Assembly (NCBI GenBank): GCA_029883105.1
Contig: JAOUJT010000002.1
Coordinates: 1 to 58,817, forward strand
DNA from: Gammaproteobacteria bacterium
GTDB taxonomy: Bacteria > Pseudomonadota > Gammaproteobacteria > Thiohalospirales > Thiohalospiraceae
Reading direction: 5' to 3'
Length of the DNA stretch: 58,817 nucleotides
In this document: positions 1-8,535 of the stretch, piece by piece
How positions within the stretch are numbered: position 1 is the first letter of the stretch
How the letters are laid out: every line of letters starts with the position of its first letter
Notes under the pieces: generated by a model
Database searches by the model: none
Told to the model about the DNA's origin: nothing
The model's input: only the letters and a program-made list of their open reading frames with translations
Translations under genes and position numbers: made by a program

Positions 1-224
1 GGGACCTCATTGTAGTGGAGAAGCGCGAAACTGCCAGTAATGGAGAGTCGGTGGTTGCGATGATCAACGGTGAGCAGGTCACCCTGAAAAAGTTCTATGT
101 CGAGGCAAATGGGATAAGGCTGCAACCGGCCAATCCCGATATGGAGCCTATCTATTTAAAAAATGAAGAGGTGCAAATCCTCGGTATCGTGGCCGGTGTC
201 ATCCGTATGCCCGAACAGCTGTAG
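1..224 (+). CDS. lexA: LexA repressor, C-terminal part (5' end outside window)
   Basis: This is the last quarter of the SOS repressor LexA, a DNA-binding protein that cleaves itself when activated by RecA. The reading frame is open from the window edge (first whole codon at base 3), so the DNA-binding domain and the catalytic serine lie outside. The visible part reads DLIVVEKRETASNG and then VTLKKF. The first lysine of that KK pair, codon 87-89, aligns with the catalytic lysine (K156) of E. coli LexA. The C-terminal strand ILGIVAGVIRM is typical of the family. A GTG at base 15 is an internal codon, not the start. No canonical SOS box is seen downstream. Confidence 0.9.
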   Translation, partial: DLIVVEKRETASNGESVVAMINGEQVTLKKFYVEANGIRLQPANPDMEPIYLKNEEVQILGIVAGVIRMPEQL

Positions 225-370
225 TGAAATACTGACTTTTGATCACAGTTTTTTTGTGACTTGCTCGATAGTAATCCAGGCCAATCAAACGAGAATGGAA
301 GGCCAACGCACGGACCGGCAGTAACACCCGTCAGCTGAGATAAATAAATATAAGACCAAAGGAGAATTTT

Positions 371-1780
371 ATGGGCCTAACAGATTTGCCGCAAATCGTA
401 CCAGGACAACCTGGTATCTCGTTATTGATCTGGCTGCTTATCATTGTCGTGGTGCTCTATTTTGCACGCACCCCGGCACACAAGGCGATACGTTCTGTCA
501 GCCGGTTGTTGCGTAATGCATTACATTTGTTCTCTCGATCGGTATTAATCGCCGAAGGCAGCCTAAGGAGCCGTAACCGCGAGGTACTGTTCTCTATGGG
601 CCAGGATGCATCAGAACGCCAGATTGCACGAGAATTTGAGCGCATGGAAACGGTTATTCATCGTGACCTGGCAGGCTTTCCCACCATCTATCGAAAGCTG
701 GACGAACAGATCACTCGTATGGAAGAGGATTATGCCCGTACCTCTGAAGTGCCAGATACCCCGGATGCGTGGATACGTGCGGTAGATGCTGTGGCAAATA
801 TACCCTCCAATGATTCTATGGTGGCAGATGTGCTCACCAATATTCATGAATCGATGAACAAGTCACAAAAGAACGCAGTGGAAGAGTATCGTGAGATGTT
901 CCATGAGCGTCATCATCTGTTGAAGAAACTGCTACCCAGCTGGCGTAAGGTCAACTCAGCTCTGAATGAGGTGAAAAAGAGTGTCGACAGTCTGGATGAG
1001 CGTAGTCGGGAAGTGGATGCACAGTTGTCGAAATTTGAGATGATCTGTCATGGTAAGTCAGCGGGAGAGCGGATGCTTTCATCATCATCCTTTACCCAAT
1101 TCTTTATCTCAGCCCTGGTATTGTTTATTGCTGTTGGCGGTGGGATTGTAAACTTTAATCTGATTGCCTACCCAATGCAGGAAATGGTGGGTGGTAACAG
1201 TACACTGGCGGGTTTTAAAACCTCGGATGTGGCGGCTATGGTGATCATCCTGTTGGAACTGGCCATCGGCCTGTTCTTTATGGAGTCAGCTCGCTTTACA
1301 CGATTATTCCCGGTTATTGGTGCACTGGATGACAAGATTCGTGAACGCATGAAGTGGATCACATTGGGTATATTGGTAATATTGGCTGGTTCCGAATCGG
1401 CGTTGGCCTTTATGCGTGACTTGATGGCGGCAGAAAATCAGGCTCTGACAAGAAGCCTTAGTGATGTGCCCATGGTCGTAGGGGGACAATCGTTCAGTAA
1501 CATTCCTACGATAGTACAGATGGTGATCGGCTTCATCCTGCCCTTTGTGCTAGCCCTGGCGGCTATGCCTCTGGAGTCCTTTGTGCATTCATCACGTACA
1601 GTTCTGGGTGTGATCGTCGTATCCTCATTACGGGCTATATCATTCCTGCTGCGTTTGATGGGTAATATTATTCACCATCTTGGTACAGCCCTTGTGAATG
1701 CCTATGATCTGATTATTTTTATGCCGCTATGGGTAGAAGAGAAATTTATGCATAAATCTGGCTCAGCAGTAAAACCTTAA
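371..1780 (+). CDS. Unrecognised multi-pass membrane protein with long helical domain
   Basis: I do not recognise this 469-residue protein. It has one hydrophobic helix near the N-terminus (about residues 17-33). A long hydrophilic, charged and probably coiled-coil region follows (about 60-235, many E/R/K/M heptads). Then come about five hydrophobic segments (about 240-262, 284-303, 325-345, 378-400, 408-430). A good ribosome site (AAAGGAG) lies 8 bases before the ATG. The next gene, a VWA-domain lipoprotein, starts 29 bases after the stop and is probably in the same transcript, so the two products may form an envelope complex. Function is unknown. The helical domain suggests oligomerisation or force transmission rather than transport, but this is inference. 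Confidence 0.75.
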   Translation: MGLTDLPQIVPGQPGISLLIWLLIIVVVLYFARTPAHKAIRSVSRLLRNALHLFSRSVLIAEGSLRSRNREVLFSMGQDASERQIAREFERMETVIHRDLAGFPTIYRKLDEQITRMEEDYARTSEVPDTPDAWIRAVDAVANIPSNDSMVADVLTNIHESMNKSQKNAVEEYREMFHERHHLLKKLLPSWRKVNSALNEVKKSVDSLDERSREVDAQLSKFEMICHGKSAGERMLSSSSFTQFFISALVLFIAVGGGIVNFNLIAYPMQEMVGGNSTLAGFKTSDVAAMVIILLELAIGLFFMESARFTRLFPVIGALDDKIRERMKWITLGILVILAGSESALAFMRDLMAAENQALTRSLSDVPMVVGGQSFSNIPTIVQMVIGFILPFVLALAAMPLESFVHSSRTVLGVIVVSSLRAISFLLRLMGNIIHHLGTALVNAYDLIIFMPLWVEEKFMHKSGSAVKP

Positions 1781-1809
1781 ACGATGGCTTGGATTCAGGG
1801 AGAAGAAAA

Positions 1810-2463
1810 ATGATACGAAAAATAAATGTTATTGCGGCAATTTTATTGACGCTATTCTTAGCCGGATGCAGTAAATCCACACCCAATACACATGGTGTTT
1901 ATATGTTGCTGGATACCTCGGGCACCTATACCGAGGAGATGAACAAGGCTAGTAATATTCTTAGTTTCATGTTGGTAAAACTTGGACCAGGTGATTCTCT
2001 GGCGGTAGCGCGTATAGATAGTGGTAGTTTTAGTGAAAAAGATATTATCGCCAAGGTAACATTCGACGAACGTCCCAGTGTGACTAATCAGCAAAAGCGT
2101 GGCTTCCGAGAAAAGATGGATAACTTCATTAAGACGCTGAAGGGCAGTTCATACACGGATATCACTGGCGGCATAATCCAGGCGGTACAGTTTCTGGAAG
2201 AAACCAAGAGTGGTAAAAAGACCATACTTATCTTCTCCGACATGGAAGAGGATCTGATCAAGGGGCAAGTACGTGACTTCGCTCTGGAACTGAAAGGCAG
2301 CGAGGTGATTGCCCTGAATGTCACCAAGCTGCGTAGTGACCAAGTGGACCCTCGTGACTATATGAAACGTCTGGATGCCTGGCGCTCTCGTGTTGAAGAG
2401 GGTGGAGGCACTTTCCGTGTGATCAATGATTTGGAACGCCTGGAACGTATCTTTGAGGACTAA
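1810..2463 (+). CDS. VWA-domain lipoprotein
   Basis: A 217-residue lipoprotein with a von Willebrand factor A fold. The signal peptide ends in the lipobox LAGC (Cys20), and serine follows the cysteine, which in proteobacteria favours outer-membrane sorting. The metal-ion adhesion site is visible as DTSGT (residues 35-39), with a later threonine (SSYTDITGG) and aspartate (FSDMEED). The domain should therefore bind a divalent metal and a protein partner. I chose the ATG at 1810 because GGGAGAAG lies just upstream and it yields a proper signal peptide; a TTG at 1789 would add seven residues. The gene follows the membrane protein above and is closed by a strong terminator. The partner and process are unknown. 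Confidence 0.8.
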   Translation: MIRKINVIAAILLTLFLAGCSKSTPNTHGVYMLLDTSGTYTEEMNKASNILSFMLVKLGPGDSLAVARIDSGSFSEKDIIAKVTFDERPSVTNQQKRGFREKMDNFIKTLKGSSYTDITGGIIQAVQFLEETKSGKKTILIFSDMEEDLIKGQVRDFALELKGSEVIALNVTKLRSDQVDPRDYMKRLDAWRSRVEEGGGTFRVINDLERLERIFED

Positions 2464-2487
2464 GGAACAGCGTCGGAGTAATAAATT

Positions 2488-2510
2488 GCCCCGCCAGTCG
2501 GGGCTTTTTT
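2488..2510 (+). terminator. Rho-independent terminator after VWA lipoprotein gene
   Basis: A GCCCCG/CGGGGC stem of six pairs with a 5-base loop is followed by six T. It lies 24 bases after the stop codon and closes the two-gene unit. Confidence 0.9.
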
Positions 2511-2540
2511 GTGTTTTCCCAGTAGCTCTATGTTAATACC

Positions 2541-3131
2541 ATGCCACGTGTAATTTATATTCACGGTTTCAACAGCTCGCCACAGTCGCATAAGGCAAGG
2601 ATTCTGACAGAACGTATGGCACATTTTGGTATCCTAGGCGATCTGAGGGTCCCAGAGCTTCCTGCAGATCCAGAACAGGCGATGGCACTATTACAGGGCT
2701 GTGTGGAGGCCTGCGGCGAGATAATACCGACACTTATAGGCAGTTCTTTGGGAGGCTACTACGCTGCCTGGCTGGCAGAGAAATATGATCTTAAGGCGAT
2801 ACTGGTTAATCCTGCCATCTATCCTTATCGTTTGTTGGAGGCTTATCTGGGTGAAAATGAAAATTTGTATACAGGTGAGAGATATATCCTGAAAGAGCGT
2901 CATGTGGCGGTGATGAAATCCTTCCAGATGGAAAAAATTAACAAACCGGAAAATTATTGGCTGTTACTGGAAACTGGAGATGAGATACTCGATTACCGTG
3001 ACGCAGTGAAAAAGTTCGCAGACAGCAATAAGACTATTTATCAGGGTGGAGCACACGAATTTCTCAATTTTGAAAGCATGCTGGACGATATATTAAGATG
3101 TTGCGGCTATGAGCCAGAGTCTTTCCAGTGA
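2541..3131 (+). CDS. yqiA: YqiA-like alpha/beta-hydrolase esterase
   Basis: A 196-residue serine esterase of the YqiA/UPF0227 family. The N-terminal strand and oxyanion-hole region read VIYIHGFNSS. The nucleophile elbow is GSSLG with Ser69. The acid is in ETGDEILDY and the histidine in GGAHEF near the C-terminus. E. coli YqiA hydrolyses short-chain acyl esters in vitro; its true substrate is unclear. In E. coli the neighbours are yqiB and cpdA. Here yqiB follows directly, but cpdA (cAMP phosphodiesterase) is absent from the pair. The length is normal for the family (about 190 residues). Confidence 0.88.
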   Translation: MPRVIYIHGFNSSPQSHKARILTERMAHFGILGDLRVPELPADPEQAMALLQGCVEACGEIIPTLIGSSLGGYYAAWLAEKYDLKAILVNPAIYPYRLLEAYLGENENLYTGERYILKERHVAVMKSFQMEKINKPENYWLLLETGDEILDYRDAVKKFADSNKTIYQGGAHEFLNFESMLDDILRCCGYEPESFQ

Positions 3132-3147
3132 GACAAAGAGCGGAGTG

Positions 3148-3579
3148 ATGAGAGCAAATAATCGGCCTCTATATATTTCCACTATGAGGGTATTTGAGAT
3201 GAATTATCTCAAACTCACTCAACTGATCCCGGATCTGCATGAGGCAGAAGACAATTTGTTGTACGCATTTCGTGATCCACAGGGCGTGATCAATATCCAT
3301 CTGCGAGAGCGTGGACCCTATACGGCAACCCTGGATGTAACCCACCAAACACCCGGTTTACAACGATTGATACCGGATATACAAATAGCCGTAAAGGTTT
3401 ATTATGATGCTGAGCTGGCTGAGGTGGTGTGTTACCAAAATCAGGATGGCTTCCAGCCTAAAAATAGCTATCCAAATTCACGTATGCATCATAAATATGA
3501 AAAGGCCGATCTTAATCGGTTTTTAACAGAGTGGCTGGATTATTGTCTTAAACAAAAGGCAAGTATATCCTTGGCATAA
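3148..3579 (+). CDS. yqiB: DUF1249 family protein YqiB
   Basis: A 143-residue cytoplasmic protein of the DUF1249 family, function unknown. It shares with E. coli YqiB the opening EMN..L..L.P, the central YHDA/YYDAELAEVVC strand, the YPN motif followed by H, and the C-terminal FL..WL.YCL. I chose the ATG at 3148 because GGAG lies just before it and the resulting N-terminus aligns with the E. coli protein. An earlier ATG at 3109 overlaps yqiA by 23 bases. The yqiA-yqiB pairing agrees with other gammaproteobacteria. Confidence 0.85.
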   Translation: MRANNRPLYISTMRVFEMNYLKLTQLIPDLHEAEDNLLYAFRDPQGVINIHLRERGPYTATLDVTHQTPGLQRLIPDIQIAVKVYYDAELAEVVCYQNQDGFQPKNSYPNSRMHHKYEKADLNRFLTEWLDYCLKQKASISLA

Positions 3580-3697
3580 TCTCGTTATAGAAGTAATGCC
3601 ATATATTAAAATAAACAGTGCCTATATGGTTTTATATTAAGTATAGATATATTAGATGATTCATGAATAGTTAGGGAGTGAGTATCATGGAGGGGCT

Positions 3698-5854
3698 ATG
3701 CTAAAGCGTTTACTTGCTTCAAAGTTGTTTATTATTGTGTCATTTCTAGTGGCAACACTAATTTTTTCAAGTGCCATAAGCTCGCTGACAGTTGTGAAAA
3801 GGATGGAGTTGTGGTCATTTGATACACGCATGGCATGGTTGAGAACAGATGCCGTCATTGATGATGATGTAGCCATTATATTAATTGATGAAGCCTCACT
3901 TAAAGCCATGGACTCAACATATGGCAGATTCCCTTGGCCTCGAACTGCCTATGCTGAAGTACTGGACTTCCTCTCTCTGGGCAACCCCAAGGCAGTAATA
4001 TTTGATCTGTTATTTACTCAGCGAGAATTAAATAAATTCAAAAACTCTTATAGTGGTCCCGATCAAGACTTTATTGATGCGACAGCTCGATACCCGAATG
4101 TTATTCACGCAGCACAAATGTTTCACGATTCAACAATTAAGTCAGTCAAGTCTGAGGATGTTCTGCAATTACCATCCGATCTAGTAAGGAAATTTGGCAC
4201 ACCGGGAGACTTTGAGGATACGATACAGAGAAATAATAGTTATGTTGTTCCTATGGAAGAACTTTGGCGAGCGGCATCGGGGTTAGGGATTGTAACTATC
4301 GCATCTGACATTGATGGTATCTATCGACGTGTTCCCTTCTATCATGAGTATGACAATAGTTACTACCCTTCACTATCTATAAGTCCGATTAGCCATTTAC
4401 AGACAATAGAGAATTCGCAACTTAGGGATGGCTTCGGCTTAGAGAATTATCCGCCAGGAACTGAGCATGTTATTAATATGTATGGCGACTATAAGCCATA
4501 TTCAATATCCGGTATTTTCGCCTCATGGAATCAAATAAAAAATGGTGATTTTGAAAACATATTGATTTCGCCAGAAGAGTTTGAAGGTAAATATGTGTTT
4601 GTGGGCGCGAGTGCGGTTGGACTGGATGACATAAAAGCAACTGCCATCTCAAACGTGTCACCAGGCGTAACTATACATGCGATGGCCTTGTCTAATATAC
4701 TGTCTGGGGACTCGCTGCGTGAAATATCAAGAAGATATACTACGTTTCTGGGATTATTTATTGCCGGAATATCTTTATATCTAATCCTCTACAGTAAACA
4801 TTATCTTCTTTCCTATTTGGTGCCGAGCTTATTAATTCTAACATTTGTCTACATGTCGTTTGTACTATTCTCAATGAATTACGTTATTGAAATTGTAAAT
4901 CCTTTTTTGATTGCGATCATTTCCATTTTTATGGCAGCGTCTTATAAGGCTATCACTGAAGGTAAAGATCGCCGGCGTGTAAAACATATGTTTTCACAAT
5001 ATGTATCCCATGCAGTTTTGGATAAACTTTTAGATACATACGAAGATACAATTAAAGCGGGAGATGGTACCCGCGAAAAAATAACGATACTGTTTAGCGA
5101 TATACGTGGATTTACCAATCTATCTGAGGCGCTGACACCAGAACAGGTGGTAGAGTTATTAAATATATATCTCAGTGAAATGTCCAATGTCATCATGAAA
5201 TATGAAGGTACCATCGATAAATACATCGGTGATGCAATCATGGCTTTTTGGGGGGCCCCAGTACTGATAGATGATCATGCACACAGGGCATTGGTGGCGA
5301 GTCTGGATATGATAAATGGATTAGTCAATGTCAACGAGAAACTAGCACTAAAGGGTTATGGGGAATTGAAGGTAGGTATAGGCCTTCATACAGGGAGTGC
5401 CGTATTAGGCAATATCGGTTCCGAAAATAAACTCGATTACACGGTGATTGGTGATGCGGTAAATCTTGCTTCGAGAGTTGAAAGTCTCACCAAGCAATAC
5501 GGCTGTGCCCTGTTAGTAACAGAAGATACGAAAAATGAAATCAGTGAAGATTTTCATCTGGGTGTGGTTGATGCCGTACAGGTAAAGGGTAAGAAAATCC
5601 CGATAAAGTTGTATGCCCCGCCGGTCGATATCAATGGTAGACTGCTAACAAATGATGCCGCTGAGCATGATAAAATCTGGATGGATAAAGGCTTTGAGTT
5701 GTACGTTGCACGCGACTGGTCTGCGGCGATAGATGCCTATAATAAGTTACAAAATAAAGTGTTATCAGATACTTATGTTAAAAGGTGTGAGCATTACATA
5801 CAACAAGCACCTTTAGATGAATGGGATGGAGTGTTTGTCCATACTTCGAAATAG
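3698..5854 (+). CDS. CHASE2-domain membrane adenylate cyclase
   Basis: A 718-residue class III cyclase that makes cAMP from ATP. Order: an N-terminal membrane helix (about 10-30), a periplasmic CHASE2 sensor (about 35-330), three membrane helices (about 345-425), then the cyclase domain (about 455-625). Catalytic residues are visible: metal aspartates D468 (FSDIRGF) and D512 (GDAIMAFWGAP), adenine-selecting pair K508/D580, and transition-state residues N589/R593. The K/D pair argues for ATP rather than GTP. The C-terminal tail (about 650-718) looks helical and TPR-like. GGAGGGG precedes the ATG. It heads an operon of envelope proteins, which suggests that the periplasmic sensor reads an envelope or secretion state. 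Confidence 0.92.
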   Translation: MLKRLLASKLFIIVSFLVATLIFSSAISSLTVVKRMELWSFDTRMAWLRTDAVIDDDVAIILIDEASLKAMDSTYGRFPWPRTAYAEVLDFLSLGNPKAVIFDLLFTQRELNKFKNSYSGPDQDFIDATARYPNVIHAAQMFHDSTIKSVKSEDVLQLPSDLVRKFGTPGDFEDTIQRNNSYVVPMEELWRAASGLGIVTIASDIDGIYRRVPFYHEYDNSYYPSLSISPISHLQTIENSQLRDGFGLENYPPGTEHVINMYGDYKPYSISGIFASWNQIKNGDFENILISPEEFEGKYVFVGASAVGLDDIKATAISNVSPGVTIHAMALSNILSGDSLREISRRYTTFLGLFIAGISLYLILYSKHYLLSYLVPSLLILTFVYMSFVLFSMNYVIEIVNPFLIAIISIFMAASYKAITEGKDRRRVKHMFSQYVSHAVLDKLLDTYEDTIKAGDGTREKITILFSDIRGFTNLSEALTPEQVVELLNIYLSEMSNVIMKYEGTIDKYIGDAIMAFWGAPVLIDDHAHRALVASLDMINGLVNVNEKLALKGYGELKVGIGLHTGSAVLGNIGSENKLDYTVIGDAVNLASRVESLTKQYGCALLVTEDTKNEISEDFHLGVVDAVQVKGKKIPIKLYAPPVDINGRLLTNDAAEHDKIWMDKGFELYVARDWSAAIDAYNKLQNKVLSDTYVKRCEHYIQQAPLDEWDGVFVHTSK

Positions 5855-5874
5855 CCTCAATCAGGGAGACAAAG

Positions 5875-6366
5875 ATGAAAGCTATACATAGCACAATTAT
5901 ATTATTGTTGTTGTCGATATTATCGAATGTTGTCATTGCTGCAGACACCAAGTATGTGCGTAGCAAGGTCGCAAAGATATTCAGCGAGGCCTCATTCGCC
6001 TCCTCAGCTTTAAAGACCTTAAAACAGTCAGAAGAGGTTGATCTCATCCGCCAGCAAGGCTCATGGTCGAAAGTGAAGAGTGGGAATGTCGAGGGCTGGA
6101 TGCCATCTTTACTGATTAGCAATTCTAAACCACTAGCCAGGAAGACAATCACCTCTGACCCGGAAAATTCAGATATGCAGAACAATGCTCGTCGCCGTGC
6201 ATCGACGACAACTGTAGCGGGTGCTGCTCGTGGACTTCAGTCCGACGAGAATGAGGTCAACCCTAGTAGCGCGAATTATGAACTGTTGCAGAAGATAGAG
6301 AATAACGTCTATACCGATGAAGAGATCCGGCATTTTATGGAAGAGGGTTTAAAATCAAGTGAGTAA
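5875..6366 (+). CDS. Secreted SH3-domain protein
   Basis: A 163-residue exported protein. A signal peptide spans about residues 1-22, ending near NVVIAAD. A bacterial SH3 (SH3_3-type) domain follows at about 25-80, with the WSKVKSGNVEGWMPSLLI core typical of the fold. The rest is a polar, probably disordered tail with a short helix. Bacterial SH3 domains often bind peptidoglycan or proteins in the periplasm. I chose the ATG at 5875 (AGGGAGAC upstream); an earlier in-frame ATG at 5821 lies inside the cyclase gene and gives no signal peptide. The next gene starts 8 bases before this one ends, so they are translationally coupled. Confidence 0.82.
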   Translation: MKAIHSTIILLLLSILSNVVIAADTKYVRSKVAKIFSEASFASSALKTLKQSEEVDLIRQQGSWSKVKSGNVEGWMPSLLISNSKPLARKTITSDPENSDMQNNARRRASTTTVAGAARGLQSDENEVNPSSANYELLQKIENNVYTDEEIRHFMEEGLKSSE

Positions 6367-7204
6367 AACGAAGTTCATACTACTGATGTTTTTATGCAGT
6401 GTGGTAGTACAGACGGTATATTCATCACAGCGAAATGATGCTCGCGCCCGTTTCTCTGAAGTGACAAAGACCGAAGCCGATCAGACCGCCGATATCAAGG
6501 AAGAGATCAAGGTTGGCCGTAAAATAGCAGCAACTATCCTGGGACAATACCCGTTGTATGATAAACAGGATATTAATGACTATATCTCCAGAGTGGGACA
6601 CTCCTTGACCATTAATTATGGTCGTGAGGAGTTGGAGTATTACTTTGCAATATTAGATACCGATGAGGTAAATGCCTATGCCTCACCGGGGGGCTATATC
6701 TTTGTCACAAGAGGCTTGATGCAACAGCTCAGAGACGAGTCGGAGTTGGCGGCAGTTCTGGCGCATGAAATCATCCATGTAGATAAGAAACATATCGTTA
6801 AGGCGCTTAATATTCAGGGTTATGCCGATAGCGAGCAGCGTGGTGTGGTAACATTTATCGGCGGGATTGCGGTATCGGCTCGGGTAGCCTTTAATCAGGC
6901 GGTAGAATCGGCCATTCATGTTCTATTTTCTGAAGGCCTACAGCAAGAAGACGAATTTGAATCGGATACCCTGGCACTACAGATACTCTATCAGGTGGGG
7001 TATGATCCATTTGCGTTGGAACGGGTGCTAGATAGAGTATCCAATCTGGATAACCATGAAACGGCAGTGGTAAGAAAAACCCACCCTTCTTTTAAGGAAC
7101 GAATAGAAAAGATTACCAATGATTATCCTCAACTCGGTATCACCAGCGGCCATGGGGTAAAGGGTAGGATACGGTTTAAGGACAGAACCTCTGGATTAAC
7201 ATGA
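6359..7204 (+). CDS. Periplasmic M48-family zinc metalloprotease
   Basis: A 281-residue M48 peptidase of the BepA/LoiP type. The signal peptide covers about the first 22 residues. The zinc motif HEIIH has ligands H136 and H140 with catalytic E137. The third ligand is E201 in EFESD, the usual E-x-x-x-D arrangement downstream. The family acts on misassembled outer-membrane proteins. A start at GTG 6359 overlaps the SH3 gene. The stop overlaps the start of the following outer-membrane protein gene in an ATGA junction, so a role in assembly or quality control of that porin is a reasonable inference. There is no C-terminal TPR domain, which makes it shorter than BepA. Confidence 0.88.
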   Translation: MSKTKFILLMFLCSVVVQTVYSSQRNDARARFSEVTKTEADQTADIKEEIKVGRKIAATILGQYPLYDKQDINDYISRVGHSLTINYGREELEYYFAILDTDEVNAYASPGGYIFVTRGLMQQLRDESELAAVLAHEIIHVDKKHIVKALNIQGYADSEQRGVVTFIGGIAVSARVAFNQAVESAIHVLFSEGLQQEDEFESDTLALQILYQVGYDPFALERVLDRVSNLDNHETAVVRKTHPSFKERIEKITNDYPQLGITSGHGVKGRIRFKDRTSGLT

Positions 7205-8535
7205 TAAACAGAAAAATTCTATTTTCACTGGCTCTGCTGCTAGTGATACCCGCACATGCCGATCAATTCCACTATAATGATATTCTTGTTGGCGATAGGG
7301 CCAGTGGTATGGGTGGGGCCTATACAGCCATTTCAGATGATCCTACCGGTATGTTTTACAATCCCGCGGGTATCGTCCTAGCGCCAAATCGAAGTACCTC
7401 ATCCAGTTCACTGGCTTATCAGAATAAGACCAAAAGATATGAATCGGTCATTGGTGTTAACGACTGGCTGACAACATCCAGCTCTTTTATACCAAACTTC
7501 TTTGGTATATTACAGCCCATAGGTGATGGTTACTTTGGGCTTTCCTATGTTATGAACGAGTCGGTGGATCTGTCACAGGCACAGACATTTACCTTTCCAA
7601 TTCCTGTTAATATTGATCCCAATGCCCTGCCGCCATTAGAAAAATTCTCGATCAATTATGATGAAGAGGATACGATTTATAAGGTTGGGCCCAGTTATGC
7701 ACGCCCTTTATCTGATAACCTATCCATCGGTGTAACCTTATACCTTCATGCTCGCAACCGTAATGTCAGTTTCAATCAGGTTGCCGAACTCTACAATTCA
7801 GCTCAACCCGCTGATGAACCCTATCCTGATTTGGGCTACTATGACTGGACCAATCAGCAAATCTCACAGTCAGAATTGGGTTTTAATCCCATCATTGGAT
7901 TGATGTGGTCACCGTCAGAGCACAGTTCCTTAGGCCTGACCCTACAGAAAACAATTATCTTCAGTGCGGAAACCATCACGGAATGTACAAAACAGACGCC
8001 AGATGGAATTGCGGATTTAATCTGCGGAGAAGTCGTTAATCCCGGCACGGATCCAGCTAATCCATTGGATCCAGATAATCCACCCACGGGAAATGATTAT
8101 GCGCATTTTGTTAAAACCTCGAATGGTTACGCGGATCCACCATGGCAGTTAGGGATGGGATGGGCAAGTTTCCCAAATAACAAGCAAGTATTTTCTGCCG
8201 ATGTGAATCTCTATTTTGGCGGTTCAAACTTTCCAACCTGGAATGCCGCTATGGGCTATGAACACTATTTAAGTTCCAGATGGAATACGCGCCTAGGCCT
8301 GTTTACCAATAACTCCAACCAGGGTGTTCCCACTGGGGTCAATGGCTATGAGAAAATCGATGAGTTAGGTTTGAGCCTCAGTTTAGGACGCTTCACAAGG
8401 ACCTCGTCGGTCTCTCTGGGAGTGTCGTATCTGGCTGGTAGAGGTACTAGGGGAGGGATTTCTTCTGTTTCACCTATAACGACCGTAACCAGTGACTCGT
8501 TAACGCTATATTTGACCGCATATTATACAAGCTAG
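7201..8535 (+). CDS. FadL/OmpP1-like outer-membrane protein
   Basis: A 444-residue outer-membrane beta-barrel with a signal peptide cleaved after PAHA (about residue 20). The mature N-terminus has the family signature GMGGAYTAISDDPTGMFYNPAG, seen in FadL/OmpP1 and PorV-like proteins that carry hydrophobic molecules or assist secretion. The body shows alternating polar and aromatic strands and the C-terminus ends LTLYLTAYYTS. The ATG overlaps the M48 protease stop by four bases. It is the last gene of the operon, and its stop codon touches the stop codon of the convergent HD-GYP gene with no base between. The substrate is unknown. Confidence 0.8.
   Translation: MINRKILFSLALLLVIPAHADQFHYNDILVGDRASGMGGAYTAISDDPTGMFYNPAGIVLAPNRSTSSSSLAYQNKTKRYESVIGVNDWLTTSSSFIPNFFGILQPIGDGYFGLSYVMNESVDLSQAQTFTFPIPVNIDPNALPPLEKFSINYDEEDTIYKVGPSYARPLSDNLSIGVTLYLHARNRNVSFNQVAELYNSAQPADEPYPDLGYYDWTNQQISQSELGFNPIIGLMWSPSEHSSLGLTLQKTIIFSAETITECTKQTPDGIADLICGEVVNPGTDPANPLDPDNPPTGNDYAHFVKTSNGYADPPWQLGMGWASFPNNKQVFSADVNLYFGGSNFPTWNAAMGYEHYLSSRWNTRLGLFTNNSNQGVPTGVNGYEKIDELGLSLSLGRFTRTSSVSLGVSYLAGRGTRGGISSVSPITTVTSDSLTLYLTAYYTS

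Noticed and set aside
230-249. Sequence like an SOS box after lexA (TACTGA...ACAGT)
   Set aside because: It has CTGA rather than CTGT and a 9-base spacer, so it does not fit CTGT-N8-ACAG.
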